From assembly GCA_015499995.1 (NCBI GenBank), contig JADNRV010000062.1, positions 124,001 through 188,000 of the forward strand: 64,000 nucleotides of DNA, written 5' to 3'. This document shows positions 43,495-55,992 of this stretch, one piece after another. Source of the stretch: Flammula alnicola. Its lineage: Eukaryota; Basidiomycota; Agaricomycetes; Agaricales; Strophariaceae. The first letter of the stretch is position 1. Each line of letters starts with the position of its first letter. A program made the position numbers and the translations under genes. The notes beneath the pieces are model-generated. The model did not search any database, was not told the origin of the DNA, and saw nothing but the letters and a program-made list of their open reading frames with translations.

Positions 43495-46433
43495 TCAGGG
43501 TTCCAAATCGCCCACACGAGTAAGGGCAACCCTTCTCTTCTTTTTCGGTGGTTCCTGTACTTTCTCGGCGTCATTGCCCGCCGAATTATCTCCCGATGAC
43601 GAGATGGCTGAGCCGCCTTGAGCCAGCGGATCGGAGACCTGGGCAGACGAAGAAGATAGTTGAGAAAATCCATCCGAACCATCCACACTCGCAGTTGGCG
43701 TCAAAGGCGGCTCGTTCCTCTTCCTCGTGTTAACGGGATGAGTGGTCGCCGTTGTCGTTGGAGTGTTAGCCACGAAAGGTAGGTTGATATTCGCAGTAGC
43801 AGGCGTCGCAGCTGGAGTAACTTGTGATGACGACGCTGACGCATGGCTGTTCGAAGGATACGAAAGCGGCACACAGTTATGGTGGGCGATGGACTGCAAT
43901 TGGAGCGTGTGTTGTTGTGTGTGATAGGCCGGCAGTATATCGTCGAATGCCACAAGTGTGCAGTAGCCATCGCGCGATGAGAGCATCAAACATTGTCCAT
44001 CAGGTGACCTAAAGGGCAAGCGGAAAGGGACTGAGTCAATATATGCTATCGAAACAGAAGAAGGGAATACTCACCAAGACATATCGGTAAACTCGTCATA
44101 ATGGAGCTTTGTGAGCAGACAAAGAGGCGTTGCCTGTTGGGTGTCGTAAATCGCGACTGTGTCCATCGTCACAACTGCGAACAACATCCGATAAGGTAAA
44201 GCGAACACCGATCCAGTCTGCACAGCAGCCCCTGCGCTACCTCCATGGTTATGTGGTTGAGATTGACTGTGGCTATGGCTATGGGAAACGGAAGGCGTAG
44301 ATGGCTTTGATGCAGCAGGTGTTGGTGGCCTCAAGTCCATGGGCGAGAGTGCCGGTGAAGAAGCGACAATATTCGATGTCGTGATCGCAGGACGAGGAGT
44401 AGGAGTGGCGATCGGTAGATGAGCAGGAGTACGCTGCGGTGTCGACAGTGTGTTTGCTCCCGATCCTGACGATGTTAAAGCTTGGTGCTCGTCCGCAGCA
44501 TGTAACGGGCCAACTACATCCACATCCATGACACCATCGATGCCCCTCTCCAACACAGCTGAGGGAGGGGTATCCTTCCTGCTTTCCCGAGTCTGCTCCT
44601 TTGCTCCTTCTTCACTACCTGGCATCGCCACGCCAGGGCGCAGCTCGTAAAGGATAGGCGAAAACCTGACAGCCACACTAGCCTTCTTGTGTCCTGGGAG
44701 TTGAGCAATGGGTGGTCGGGCGAAATTGGCTCGCGAATAAATATACACAGACGATGTCGTATTCGACGACGTGGAAGCGCCAGCGCTAGGCTCTGAAGGA
44801 TGGCCCTTCCTGCCTCTCGCCGGCGTAGTGTCATCGCCTGATTTTGAAGAAGATGCGGCTGGAACAGGAACGACTGAGGGATCTTCAAATTGGCCGGCGG
44901 GGGTCAAGAGCAACCCTCCATCAGGGCTGAATGTCAATCTCCTGAAGAAGTTTGTGTAGCTTTCATCTCCATACAGCTTTACAGTAGCCCATAAGGCTGC
45001 TGTCGCCGCAGTGGAGGGAGATGGGAGGCTTCTGATAGCAGGCAAGGGCGGCATGGGCGAAGGCGAGCGTCCATATCGACTGTTATTGTTGTTGTTGAAA
45101 GGAGATGGCGAGCCAGGGGCGTTGGAACTAAAAGAGGACCGGCGTGATGAGGCTTCGATGGGTGGAGGAGGGAACATGAAGGCTGGTGTACTTGTACTGC
45201 CCACGGAGGTTGCAGGCGTTAATGGAGCACCCTCCTTCCCGTAGCCCGATATAGAACTTTGGGAATCCTCCGTTAAGTCCAACGCAAAGGTCGAGGATGA
45301 TTCAGCGTCGCTGGTGGTGGACTCTCGACGGAACATCCGCGGGCGACCGCCGCCATGTGCACTGGGTGTGCGAGAATGGCTATGACTGTGTCTGTGGGGC
45401 ATGCGTGTGTTTTTGCCCACAGCATGTGCTTCGAACGCGCCCCCGGGTTTGGTGGAAATGCGGTAGATGTGCATGGAACGGTCGCTGCTCTGAGTAGCAA
45501 TATATTCATTCAATGGATCCCAAGCAACCCCCTGCACATAATGCAGATGTTCAGCAATTTCGTAAACACATTTTCCTGAAGATGCATCGTCAGTATTTAA
45601 GCAAAAGAGGACAAACACAAGCATACCTTCGGCCGCTGCAAAAACTCGAGCAGTGTTATCCGTGCTTCCAGCAATGATGTATTCTCCCGATGGGCTCCAT
45701 GCTAGATCATAGACTTGCATTGTTGTGCACCTAACGTTACATGAGCACGAGACAGAGACGCTTGACAGGCATCAACTCACCGGAATGTTGTTCTTGGCTT
45801 CCAGTATTCTTTTTCGTGTTGAAGATCTTCTGGGCTCAGGTCACTTCCATATGTAGCAGCTTGCGGACTGGATGATGGAGCCCAAATTATGATCATACCA
45901 TCTGGACATACAGTTCAAGAATAGATACTAGTGGAAACGACGAATGGACCCACCATCTCCAGCTGACGCAATGAGTTCGCCTTCAATGCAAGACAAATGC
46001 GAGATTAGCTCAGGTTTGAGGCTCAGAGAACTCGAACATACCGTTCGGAGAGAATCGCACGACATTGACCGCGGCGGAATGTCGACTCAGAGTCGCAAGA
46101 TACTCCACTCGGGGTGGTCTCGGTGCGTTGGCAGCAGCTGGATCCGCTTCCGCCACGACATTCGGTGGGCGTAAATGAGGATGGACCATCCATATCTGCT
46201 CGCAAAAAGTATGTATACTGAGCACCAAGCCCTCGACGCGCCACCCCGCCCCATGCAAGACTCACTCTGACATGGTTGTCCTCTCCACCAGTGGCTAATC
46301 TGTATGAGTGGCTGGTATAGTTCCTCTCTTGCCCAGGAGCTGGACGCGCTTTTTTGAAGGCAAGAGGCTGAAAGTCGCAAGTGGAGATAGGCTTGCTGTC
46401 GTGCCACCTGATCTCGAGAGTTCGAAAACGCAT
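43495..46433 (-). CDS. CAC2: Chromatin assembly factor 1 subunit B (WD40; Cac2/p60), 862 aa
   Basis: Middle subunit of CAF-1, which deposits H3-H4 on newly replicated DNA. Exons on the minus strand: 46433-46266, 46195-46042, 45980-45954, 45901-45781, 45730-45627, 45575-44075, 44008-43495 (863 codons). The start MRFRTLEIRWHDSKPISTCD matches the p60 N-terminus. WD repeats: YRLATGGEDNHVRIW, HSAAVNVVRFSPNGELIASA, GMIIIWAPSS, VYDLAWSPSGEYIIAGSTDN, HYVQGVAWDPLNEYIATQSS, and later RLTFSPDGGLLLTP and MSWSPDGQCLMLSSRDGYC. Long Ser/Pro/Thr-rich inserts between blades (residues about 260-430 and 480-640) make it larger than the animal and yeast proteins. The C-terminus has PPKKKRRVALTR, a likely nuclear localisation signal. 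Exon 3 is a 27-nt microexon. Confidence 0.93.
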
Positions 46434-47841
46434 TTGTCTGAGGTGCTTGGACGCGCTCAACAAGGCCTATCGGCGTGTATTCGCTACAATGTTGATAGAG
46501 TTTGAAGTTTTCTGTCGATGTCGGTGGGAGAAAAGAGGGTGGCTTGCTAGTCACGGTGCAAGGGTACTTTATCGCCGTTGATGACAACTTCGCAGGCTGC
46601 TCAATTGATTTATGTAACCTTTTTTGTCAATGGACTAGACTCCAAAGAAAGAACAAAGGGTAGCGACTATTACAATACACATCGTGGTTGCTGCTGAAAC
46701 TCACCTCTCCTGTGTCATGCAACTAATGAAATTTCAGGAATTACAAATGTACTGCTGTATATAGATTTCGGGGATCACCCTGATGCAGCCTATCGGCCAG
46801 AATCAAACTCATATATAGGCAGACAGAAAATGCGATATACCCGGGCCCATGGCAAAGGTTAGGTTGCTCCTGAAGATCAGGCAAAAAGCAAGTCGATCGT
46901 GAGTAGTCGTGTAAATTCTTCACAGGACCCTACATATGTATAGTTTCCCGTAGTCAGACTAACAAAATTCGTAGTCTTTTTTGTGCAACTCCAGACCGAG
47001 CTATTTGAAAATGTCTGGATGCACAACGGGGATTCAGCAAACAAAAGATAGAACAGATGGGAGATTGTTGGAATGGCGTCCGATTATAAGCATATCTCAC
47101 TGTCAGCAGACCTGCAACAAACCGAAGTGTTAATCAATCAATGCGCACTGCAGCCAGAGGAATGGGGAGATGCGTACTAATTTTCTTCCAAAATGCGAGC
47201 GATATCGATCTGATGAGCCTGCATGCTTTGAAAGAGGCTTGCCAGTGTCGAGATTTGGTCGAGGTTTACGGAGACGCGTTTCATCAACACGCAGCTCCAG
47301 AGAAGCAAGAACCCCGGCGGTGATGGTTCGGGAGTGAGGAACATTTGCAGCAACGACATTCACTCAGGGACTAAGTCTTTCCCTAGTTTTCTTAGGATCC
47401 TAGTCATTTTCATAACGCCATTTTGTGCATTCCTTATGTATGCATCGAAAATTATGCATATGCATATGCACGCCATCCTAAAATGCAATGCCATTATTTA
47501 AACAGTAATCATTGCGGTTACAACGAATTGCAGAATCCAGATAAACGCACTGGTGACCGTCTTCAAGCTCTGGCAAGGATTCAAAACTTATCCTGATGAT
47601 TCGTACCGAACTTATGCATCGTTAGAAATCCACGGAGTCAGCACGGGTTCGCGCCCCTCCTGGTCATTGCTCCTGCGACGGAGTATATAATAGTAAAGGT
47701 TGGAGAAAGGATGCAATTTTGGAGTTTTTGACGAGGGGGAATTATAATGCCGGTTTTCGCACGGTTCATCGATTTGTTAACGAGCCGATTTGTTCATCTT
47801 CCTCACAACTTCCTACGAGCTCTCCTCTGTTCAAACAATCA
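46434..47841. other. Intergenic, no supported gene
   Basis: A minus-strand frame at 47177-47359 has a helical look (DQISTLASLFQSMQAHQIDI) but no upstream exon or family I recognise. The rest is AT-rich. Confidence 0.45.
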
Positions 47842-49197
47842 ATGGCAAAAAACGATGTGAGTAAGAAATTCTTTCACAAAATTAAACTTACTTATTTAAA
47901 ACGTCTCGAACCATCTTCCATTTTCTTAGATTAGTGAGGGCCTTTCGGAACCCAAGCTACCACAGGAATTAGTCGACATAATCATCGACTATCTGCATCG
48001 AGATCCATATGCACTAGGAAGATGTGCTCTCGTATGCAAAGCGTGGACTCCGAGCAGCAGATATCATCTCTTTCATGCCTGGGTTATACGCGGAAACGAT
48101 TGGGACACTAGCTTCACAGAGCTCGTCGCACTCCGAAGGCATCCCCTTTGTTCTTTCATCTCCTCGGTTAAACATATTTCATTTGAGGGCCCAGTGGAGT
48201 CATTACCATGGACATGTTGGGAGGCGTCTATACTCTCGGCGCAGCTGTCCCACTTTCCTGTTGACAGTTTGAAGTGCTCGCAGCTGGACACATCTTCTAC
48301 CTTCTGGAAGGCCTTAACAACCCCTCCTTGGTTCATCTCAAAGATCACCACACTAAATCTACACCGGATAACCTTTTTATCTCTTCATGAAATTCTTTCA
48401 GTTATCGCCTCCTTCAAAAATCTTGTCGTTCTCGAATGGTCGTCATACATTTATGCGTCAGAAGAGGAGCAACGTCAACTGGGAATAGATGGCCTATGCA
48501 AGCACCAACCTCCAGCGTCACTGTGCGTGGTCGACGCTCGATTTTCCTATATGCCTAATTACATTATATGGCAATGGTTACTTGGATCCAAGCTTGCTCG
48601 GCCCCATACGATAAGGACCGGACGCTTTCTGAAAGAAAATGGAGCAGTCCTAGCCCAATATTTACGTTCTTTAAGCTCGTCGCTGGAGAATTTACAAATA
48701 AACCTTGTAACGGAGCAAGAAATCCGTGAGTCCTAATTCAATCATACAACAATCCTGGTCTGACGCATTATCATGCAGAATATTTTTGCCATGCAATCGA
48801 CCTTCGCCACAACATCAACCTGCGCACGCTAGAGGTGGAGCCATTGTGGGATGTCAATCTTAGACGGTGTCCCGCTAATGGACCCTTTGAACTGGCCGTC
48901 GCTATTCTTAATCGTCTCCCGAAGCAGAGATTGGTATGGCTTAAATTCCCTTACTGGTGCAGCGGGGATCCCCAAGGTATTTTCCTACAAGACGATGAAT
49001 CTGTGAAGAAAATCGATCAGCTCCTTCAAGATGAACGATCGTTTCCGGCTTTGAAGGGCATTATGTTCTTCCCTTGTGGCTCGGACGACCCAATGCGGCA
49101 GGCCGCCGTACAACGTTTTTTGGAGAATTCGATGTGTAGTAGAGCCCGACACCTTCTGAAGTTCACAACGCGAAGAGAGGGCACCCTCCGCTGTTGA
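47842..49197 (+). CDS. F-box-like protein with LRR-like body, 409 aa
   Basis: Exons 47842-47856, 47930-48725 and 48779-49197 (410 codons); the first exon is just MAKND. The N-terminus has an F-box-type helix set: LPQELVDIIIDYLHRDPYALGRCALVCKAW (residues about 15-45) followed by PSSRYHLFH, typical of agaricomycete F-box proteins. The body has irregular Leu-rich segments (ITTLNLHRITFLSLHEIL, LENLQINL) in place of a recognised repeat. Predicted substrate receptor of an SCF ubiquitin ligase by family analogy; the substrate is unknown. A second gene of the same general type follows at 50549 on the same strand, but the two sequences are not close copies. Confidence 0.8.
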
Positions 49198-49404
49198 CGA
49201 TGTTGACGAATGTCTACTGTAGATATGCTTTCGCCGAGTACTTTATCTGCATTTAGTTATGATCTATTCGTAGAATTTTCTGGGAGGCGATAGCAAGGAG
49301 TAGCGCAATGGACGCAATTACCAGATGTCGGATAAAAGCCTATACCAGATCAAAAAGTGTTCTGTGTTGCGCAAAAAAATGAAGGAACACACTTGACATA
49401 TTTA

Positions 49405-50261
49405 TTATTCAGCAGCTTGAGAGAAACCATCGGGCGGTGGTCCCCAGGAATAAGCTGTGGCTTTTATTTCTTCTGACAGCTTAAGGTTTGTTGGCAGGCG
49501 GAGGTTCAGATCGGTGAATATGCGGAAGATGGCTTCAGAAGAGACGCCGCTGTCGACAAGGTATTCGGGATCTACACCCCATCCCAGAAGATCAAGCACA
49601 AGAGTCTTTGCGTGGTCGAGTTCTTCGGGAGACACTAGACGGCCAGAGTCAGTCGTGATCATAGTAGTTGCAAAGATGAAGGCGCAAAGGACAATCGCAG
49701 GAAAAGATGCCTACATGGGAATGAAGACATGGGCGGCGCTGGAGCTGATGATGATACTTTTGGAGGCACCTTTGGAGAAGAAACCCGTGGCGAAGATGCG
49801 GTAGAGCTGGCAATATCACTTCCCGGAGGAGAGGCGGCACGCGAAAGTTGCGGAGAAAGAACATTTGAGTCGCCGTCTTCCGACATCGAATGCGGTGAAG
49901 AAGTCGGCACCTCAGAATCGTTTTTGGCTCCTTTTGTAGGTAGTAGCGACTGCAGCTCTTCTGAGGCCATAGTCGATTCGAATGGTGGCGGCGAGTCATC
50001 TTTCGAGTTGATCGACGCACTGGCGCTAGCTGGAGGCGCTCGTTCAACTGTAGGCGGTGGCATAGGTTCCTTGGCGTCTATACCCATGACTCTATTTTCA
50101 GCTTGACCTCCAGACAAGATTTCTGGTTGACCGGTAGACAAAGACTTTCTCCGAAATTTCGTTTTCCGAAGGAATTTGGAGGAAAGAAGTTCGCCTCGTG
50201 GACTTGTTGACACGCTGTCGACCGTCTGACTAGAGGAGCTGCGATCGTCTTGAGATGCCAT
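49405..50261 (-). CDS. Conserved fungal protein of unknown function, 258 aa
   Basis: Exons on the minus strand: 50261-49715 and 49634-49405 (259 codons). The first 180 residues are Ser/Pro-rich and disordered (SSSSQTVDSVSTSP, SRAASPPGSD). The C-terminal about 75 residues are conserved-looking: LSPEELDHAKTLVLDLLGWG, VDPEYLVDSGVSSEAIFRIF and DLNLRLPTNL. I recall the same C-terminal block in other agaricomycete proteins without known function. No membrane segment or signal. It is divergent with the second F-box-like gene. Confidence 0.75.
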
Positions 50262-50548
50262 TCCGGGAGCGTTATGTATGCTTTTTAAATCGAAAATTGG
50301 AACTTCGTTGCTGAATCCGACCCGTTGGAAGATGAGGGAGTACTGAAGTTACACTGTAAGTGAGCAAGTTCACAAGCTGCCACCGGATTTGATGGGCCGA
50401 CAGGTGCACGTGATTAATGTGGATTAATATTATTATTAAGTTTATTCTGAATAATATTCTGATGGTTGCCCACAGTTCAAATTCGAAACTTGAACTTGTC
50501 CGGAAACATCGTCAACAAGGGTTTTGTGGCGCATTGAAGAGGGAAGTT

Positions 50549-52208
50549 ATGGGGATACATCCAAAAATTACCTTTCCTGTAGAGCTTCTTCACGAATTCA
50601 TTACGCTGGTGAGTTTTCAACTATTTTTCAAGATCTGGCTCAACTTTTCTAATGTGTGCCACGCGTGGTAGGCTGCACTACCTCCCAATCAGGCCGAGCT
50701 TCGTGACCTATGTCTGGTTTCCAGACAGTTCAAAGACATCGTGCGGCCGTTTCTCCTTTCACATATCAATGTCGGAGGTTTTTCCTCCAAAGTGCGAAAC
50801 CGTCCTGCCCAGTTGCGATATCTATCAGACGGAAACTGTGCTGCAAGCTCTCTTGCTCGCACAATCACCATCGATTTCACCGCCTCTTTCACCGCCTCCT
50901 TCAAGAATGATCCTGCGAAAGTACTCAATCTGATGGAGAGGACCATGCTCAAATATCTTGCAGCTGCAATACGGTCTTTCAAGAACGTGAACAGAGTAAT
51001 GTACGTTTCTGCGTTTATGTTGAACCTTCTTTTGAAGTGACATCAACCATGCAGCTGTATTGTTGGGCCAGACGATCCTGATTGGATTTACAGCCTCGTT
51101 ATGGATAGTCTGAAAAGTTATCCCCTCACAGATCTCTTCATATATTTCCCGCACCAAATTCCTATTTCATTTGGGGCCATCTCCAATCTGCAGAAACTTT
51201 GCGTGGAGTGGATAGATGGGTGCCGGTATATGGCCAATATCCCTGCGTCAGAAGTTGCAAAGCTCATCTCACAAAGCCCGAACCTGTCGCATTTAGAAGT
51301 CAGCATTCCGGGAGCCACGATCTCTACCCTTTTCAAAGTGCTCGATGCCGATGATTCCAAGGCTCCTCTCTCAATCACATTCCTAAGTATAAACGGATTG
51401 ACTGTCTCTTCAAAAGACCTCCTCCATGTAATGCGCCATTTTCAGAAACTCAAATATCTCGCGGTTACAAATGCCGTGTATGACATTTTGAATCATGACA
51501 TATGGGAAATCTTTCTCAATCAAAGGATACATCTTACTGGAATATCGACTTACTCGACAACCGATGATTCATTTGGGTCATATCTCAAGTCTTTCCAAGG
51601 ATTGGAGAGTCTGGCATTGTTCCGCGGAAGGCCTTTGGGTGACGATCTTCCAGATAACCTCCTGCAGACCGTTGTCGAACAACACTCCAATTCTCTTCTA
51701 GAACTCCAAATTTTTGTACATTGGGGCTCCGACGAGTTGTGGATTTGGCCTTTCCGAGAGAGCCTGGTCTCCGTTCTATCCCCGTTTACGAATTTGAGGA
51801 GATTTGGCGTAGCATTTGATTCGCCCTTTGGCGATGTATGCGAATTCCAAAGATTACTCGTGAGTCATTATAACGATTCATAGGCCGTCTCCGTCTCTAA
51901 CGACAAACTGGCAGGAATTATTATTTTCCATGTGCACCAACTCATTTCCCAAACTCGAATGGCTGACTTTGGGTTTCCCGGGTACTCGCTGCAACAGGGG
52001 AGATCTACCACGGCACTTCCGTCATTCTAAGCCTGAGGCTGTGACGCGGAACAATGTGCAGCGCTCAGGTGGTCTTCACGATGCCATCTCAACATATCAC
52101 AGTAACGACCTGACTATTGATTCGTTGTGGATCAAGGTCCAGGAAACCACATATATTCCTCGTAGAGATTCGACTACTGGGGCTGTGCGATATGTCCCAA
52201 CTACGTAA
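50549..52208 (+). CDS. F-box-like/LRR-like protein, 495 aa
   Basis: Exons 50549-50608, 50672-51000, 51055-51859, 51915-52208 (496 codons). N-terminal F-box-like region: ITFPVELLHEFITL, then RDLCLVSRQFKDIVRPFLLSHI. The rest has repeated Leu-rich strands (LTDLFIYFPHQI, NLQKLCVEWIDG, NLSHLEVSIPG, LSITFLSINGLTV, KLKYLAVTNAV, GLESLALFRGRP, LLELQIFVHW), an irregular LRR solenoid common in agaricomycete F-box expansions. Likely an SCF adaptor by analogy. It is in the same orientation as the F-box-like gene at 47842. Confidence 0.78.
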
Positions 52209-52733
52209 ACTACATCCTACCTATAATCCGCACTTGACGAACCCCGGTCAGAAATACTGCCTAGTACTGCCAGAAGCCTTGATTCGAAATCCATTATTTA
52301 CAATACAAGTAGGTATAAGTTATTGGACGCCATCGTTCACCTACGACTCGGAATGCTCCTTGGAATCTATTCCAGCTTCTCTTCAATGCCAGAGTCGTCT
52401 CCGCAGGTACCGTAAGTAAGTAAAACAAAATGAATACATTGTGCACTCCGCTTTCGCTCCGGCTCTCGCTCGATCGTGCATAAGTATGTACACCCATCTC
52501 AGACCCATTGACATAGCCAGCCACAGGCGAAAGCGTGAACATGAGGGCTGCAGTCAAATCTGACCATGAGAGAGACATAGAGATATTCATATGTGAGCAG
52601 TTTTTGCAATGGCGCGGATTCGGCGCTCAGAGAAAATCTCATTATGAATTTCACTCCGTTGTTAAGATACACTGTGTAAGTAGTCTAATAGTCTAGGATC
52701 AGGGCTGGTATTGCATGAGCAATTTCTGCGGTG
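52209..52733. other. Intergenic between convergent genes
   Basis: 3' ends of the F-box-like gene and the MFS transporter. No gene seen. Confidence 0.5.
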
Positions 52734-54683
52734 TTATAAGACTTGTGTTCGCTTCCGTCTCGACAGCAAGAATCTCGATGCAAAAAAGCATGAGGCTCCG
52801 CAGAAAACGCACATTCCTGAGAACAATGTAGGCCTCCACCAGAGAAAGGACGTTGAAAGCAACGCTCCTGCAATCGGGGTTCCTAAAACGATGGTCGGTC
52901 AGCCTCAGAACATCAATTCTTTAACAAGCGTGTTGAACATACCGATAAGGCCTCCAAATCCTGCATAGGGGATGAGCTGAGATGACATAGAAAATCGGCT
53001 GAAAACTGACCTGTGAAAGTAAAGCACACCCCAAGACGCGCACCGATTTCGCTATCGTTATCGGCGGTCGAGCTAACCATGGCAGGAAGGACACTTGCAT
53101 CTAAAGAATTAACCAGAGTCAGCGTAATACAATTATAATGGAACATAACGCTTTACATGAGCCAGAAAAAAATCCATACAAAATAGCAAAAATCATAGTG
53201 CCTGCCACATCATTCACGGCGAGAGTACAGAAGACGAGAAGAGATGATATAAAGACACACGGAACTATTATGTTGAAGGCGCCAAACCTGTAGACCAACA
53301 GGTTCGGAATGACACGGCCCAGAACGCTGGCGCCATTGAGTATCGCAATCTAGGTACATTATCAGCGAGGAATGATTAATTCTTCGGACGAATGAGGATA
53401 CCGTATAAAAGGCTAAATGGGGGCTTATTCCGTTCTTTATCGCGTTCAGTTGGAGGAAGAATATCGGGTAATACAATCCCGCAAGGGTGAGTACAGTTCT
53501 ACGTGTATAACTGTCAGTCAAAAAACAAGCACCACGACGAGGCCCCCACTTACCCAACAATCATGATTACGTAGGGGAAATCATGAAGGAAAATCCGGAA
53601 ACTGCGCAGAGTGCTGATTGCCTTCTTCGCATTTTTTGGGTATTGCGGTTTCATCAGAAGGAGAGATATAATCAGAAGACCGCCTGTCAGCCCCGCACTA
53701 GCTTTGACGCCAGAGTGAAATCCGAGCGAGCCGTGAAACCATGCATTGAGCATGATGGGGTGGATGGCGCCTCCGACCGCAGAGCCCTGATCTGCCTTAT
53801 GAATATGGACGATATGAAAGTTTAGTGCATGACCTACAGATGTCGCCAGTCCAATGGCAAGCGCGCGTCGTCTTTGGAAATAATGGGATATGATACCAAT
53901 TGCTGGAATGTACATTATTCCAATGGCTACACCCATCCCGAGACCTTGAGCTAAGAACAACTTGAAGAAAGGTCAATCGCATGACGTTCTGCTGACGCGA
54001 TTGGAGGTACCTGATAATAGTGCTCCGGTTGGGATATAGAAATCATAAAAAGACAGAATTCAAAAAGCAGAAAGCCGCCGATCATAAGGTGATAGCTGGA
54101 AGGTTTGAGAGAGGCGAATTACCAGAAAAAATATGCACCTACAAGTAGCCTGCATCGAAAGCTCTGCCCGAGACCAATCCAATAGATAGAACGAGCCAGA
54201 GCTGAACACTCCCAATCCAACTACAGAAATATTGAGACTTCTGGCAAACACCAAAAAAAGCAGGATTCACCTTATCTGGGAAGACGTGCTTGTCGTAACG
54301 AGGTATTCTCGAACGTAAAAATCTTTTTGGAATATGAGCCCAGGCATATCATATAAAGAACGACACACTGACCATTGTAAACGCCATAGGCATTGGTGTA
54401 TCTTATCAGAAAACATGTGAGAACGAGATAAGAGACGGAGGCAGAATATATACCCGAATGAACAAAACTGGGTAAGGAAACTGCGGGAACCCTTGATGAG
54501 ACATGTCATAGTCAACGCGGCGCGGGAAGCTTACACTCCTAGCACAACCAGCCAGGCCCGTGCGCCTCCTTCAGGAAGAGGTGCTGCTTCAGGAAACTTC
54601 GTATTGTCGTCAATCGTTACATCTTTCGTCTCCATCGTCACCGCTTGTTTCTCGGGCTCCAATTCATTTTTGTATGATGACAT
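52734..54683 (-). CDS. MFS transporter, monocarboxylate transporter-like (MCH family), 440 aa, 13 exons
   Basis: Exons on the minus strand: 54683-54535, 54480-54454, 54401-54373, 54322-54271, 54220-54143, 54095-54011, 53960-53838, 53786-53554, 53498-53402, 53349-53157, 53100-53011, 52960-52943, 52882-52734 (441 codons). A cytosolic acidic N-terminus ends in PLPEGGARAWLVVLGVFLT, the standard entry to helix 1, then CSFGYTNAYGVYNDFYVREY and SWIGSVQLWLVLSIGLVSGR. The loop 2-3 motif is followed by YFQRRRALAIGLATSGSAVGGAIHPIML (helices 4-5), LNGASVLGRVIPNLL and GFGGLIGTPIAGALL, all typical of MCT-like fungal permeases. About 12 membrane segments. The substrate is undetermined; yeast MCH proteins vary (for example riboflavin). 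Exons 2, 3 and 12 are microexons of 27, 29 and 18 nt. Confidence 0.92.
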
Positions 54684-55383
54684 TTTCTGTCATTTACGTC
54701 GTCAATCATGTGCCTGAGTAAAGAAGGAGAAAATCAGCTTACTGTCACTGTGAGGATGCAAATGTTCGACTTCTTGGACTTCGTTCGATGTGATCAGGGA
54801 ATCGTAAAAAAAATTCCAAAAAAGAACCAGAGAATCCCTCGAACGAACAGACCCACTTCCTGGGAGGTGACGAGTGAAAACGAGGGAACGCCAGCTTGAT
54901 GGCTTTTTAAATATGGACCGGCATCTGTAAGAAGAACGGCTAGGTGCGGCAACATGCCGCCGGGTGCAGCTGCATGATCTGCTCACGAGGTCGAGGCGGA
55001 GTGGAGTCACATTGCAAATTTGACTCGGAAAGGTACAGGAAGTCGCATTTCCGAGGTTACATTTGCTCAAAGATGAGCCAAGTGAGAAATCGTGTGGTTA
55101 CTTGTCAAAGACTTCAGCCAATCGCAACATGATGACGAAACGGAAGAATAATCGATGGACGATTTAGGCTCGATGGACGATTTAGGCTCGGAAAAGAATA
55201 GGAATATGTTCACAGGATAGGTGGCAATAGCAATTGATTAGCATTTTCACAAGTCCTTGTCATAGATATTACATGGTATCTGATAACAATCAACACCAGG
55301 TTGCAGCAGAGTGACGAATACTCCAGCTTACCAGGAGGTAGGGACACTCTAGATTACAAATAATGTCGAAGCCATCCGATCAG
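54684..55383. other. Intergenic, nothing supported
   Basis: 5' flank of the transporter and 3' flank of RPB9. A short direct repeat, GGCTCGATGGACGATTTA, occurs twice around 55150-55190. Confidence 0.5.
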
Positions 55384-55992
55384 CTACACATCGTCCGTAT
55401 CTGGTCGATTTTCCGGCGGTAGTGTAGGGTCCGTGAAGCTGTTATTACACTTTGTGCATACGAAGAACAGAATCATTCGGGTCTCCTTCCGTTTTGACTG
55501 ATCTTGGTATAACACCGCACTGCATGAAGACATTATAGCGTTGTTGACTGGTATCTGAAGAGTATACTCACTCATCGTTCCCGCATCGCGGGCATGGGAT
55601 GTTGGAATGGGCCTAAGAGCCATACATGTAAATGGCGCGGACGTCTTCAAGGATTCTAGCACCATACCAAAGTGGCATCCGATCCTAGGTCGGTTGTGAC
55701 TCCAACCTTTTCTCTGTACGAAACTTGAATAACGAAATAAATCAAGGTAAGTTGACACACACTTTGCTACCGTCAGAAGATCGTTCCTATAGACGCATTT
55801 ATTGTCCACTAGCTCCTCGTATTGACATATGCGACATGAATAGACCATGGTTCGTCGTTGTGGGTCGGCTTTGGGATACAGCAGGTTGTTACATTCTTGG
55901 CAGAAGTGAAGCGAAGCCTTGTGTCGCCAGTGAGATTGAAGACATTGGTTCGTTTCTGTCAGAGAGGGAGTTATAAATTCATTACATACCAT
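55384..55992 (-). CDS. RPB9: RNA polymerase II subunit RPB9
   Basis: Small zinc-binding subunit of RNA polymerase II, involved in start-site choice, fidelity and elongation. Exons on the minus strand: 55992-55763, 55713-55668, 55612-55572, 55519-55384. The N-terminal zinc ribbon reads FCQECNNLLYPKAD then CRICQYEELVDNKCVYRNDL. The linker is VGVTTDLGSDATL. The C-terminal ribbon is IPCPRCGNDE then FFVCTKCNNSFTD. All eight zinc Cys are present. The model gives 150 aa against about 115-125 usual; the excess is about 30 unlikely residues before LHFCQECNN. The true start is therefore uncertain and may involve an unseen short first exon or an intron starting at GTATGTAATG (about 55989). Confidence 0.93.
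   Translation of the reverse strand: MVCNEFITPSLTETNQCLQSHWRHKASLHFCQECNNLLYPKADPQRRTMVYSCRICQYEELVDNKCVYRNDLLTVAKCVSTYLDLFRYSSFVQRKGWSHNRPRIGCHFGMVLESLKTSAPFTCMALRPIPTSHARDAGTMSEYTLQIPVNNAIMSSCSAVLYQDQSKRKETRMILFFVCTKCNNSFTDPTLPPENRPDTDDV

Noticed and set aside
47177..47359. Small helical minus-strand frame
   Set aside because: Could be a C-terminal exon but no upstream partner exon was found.
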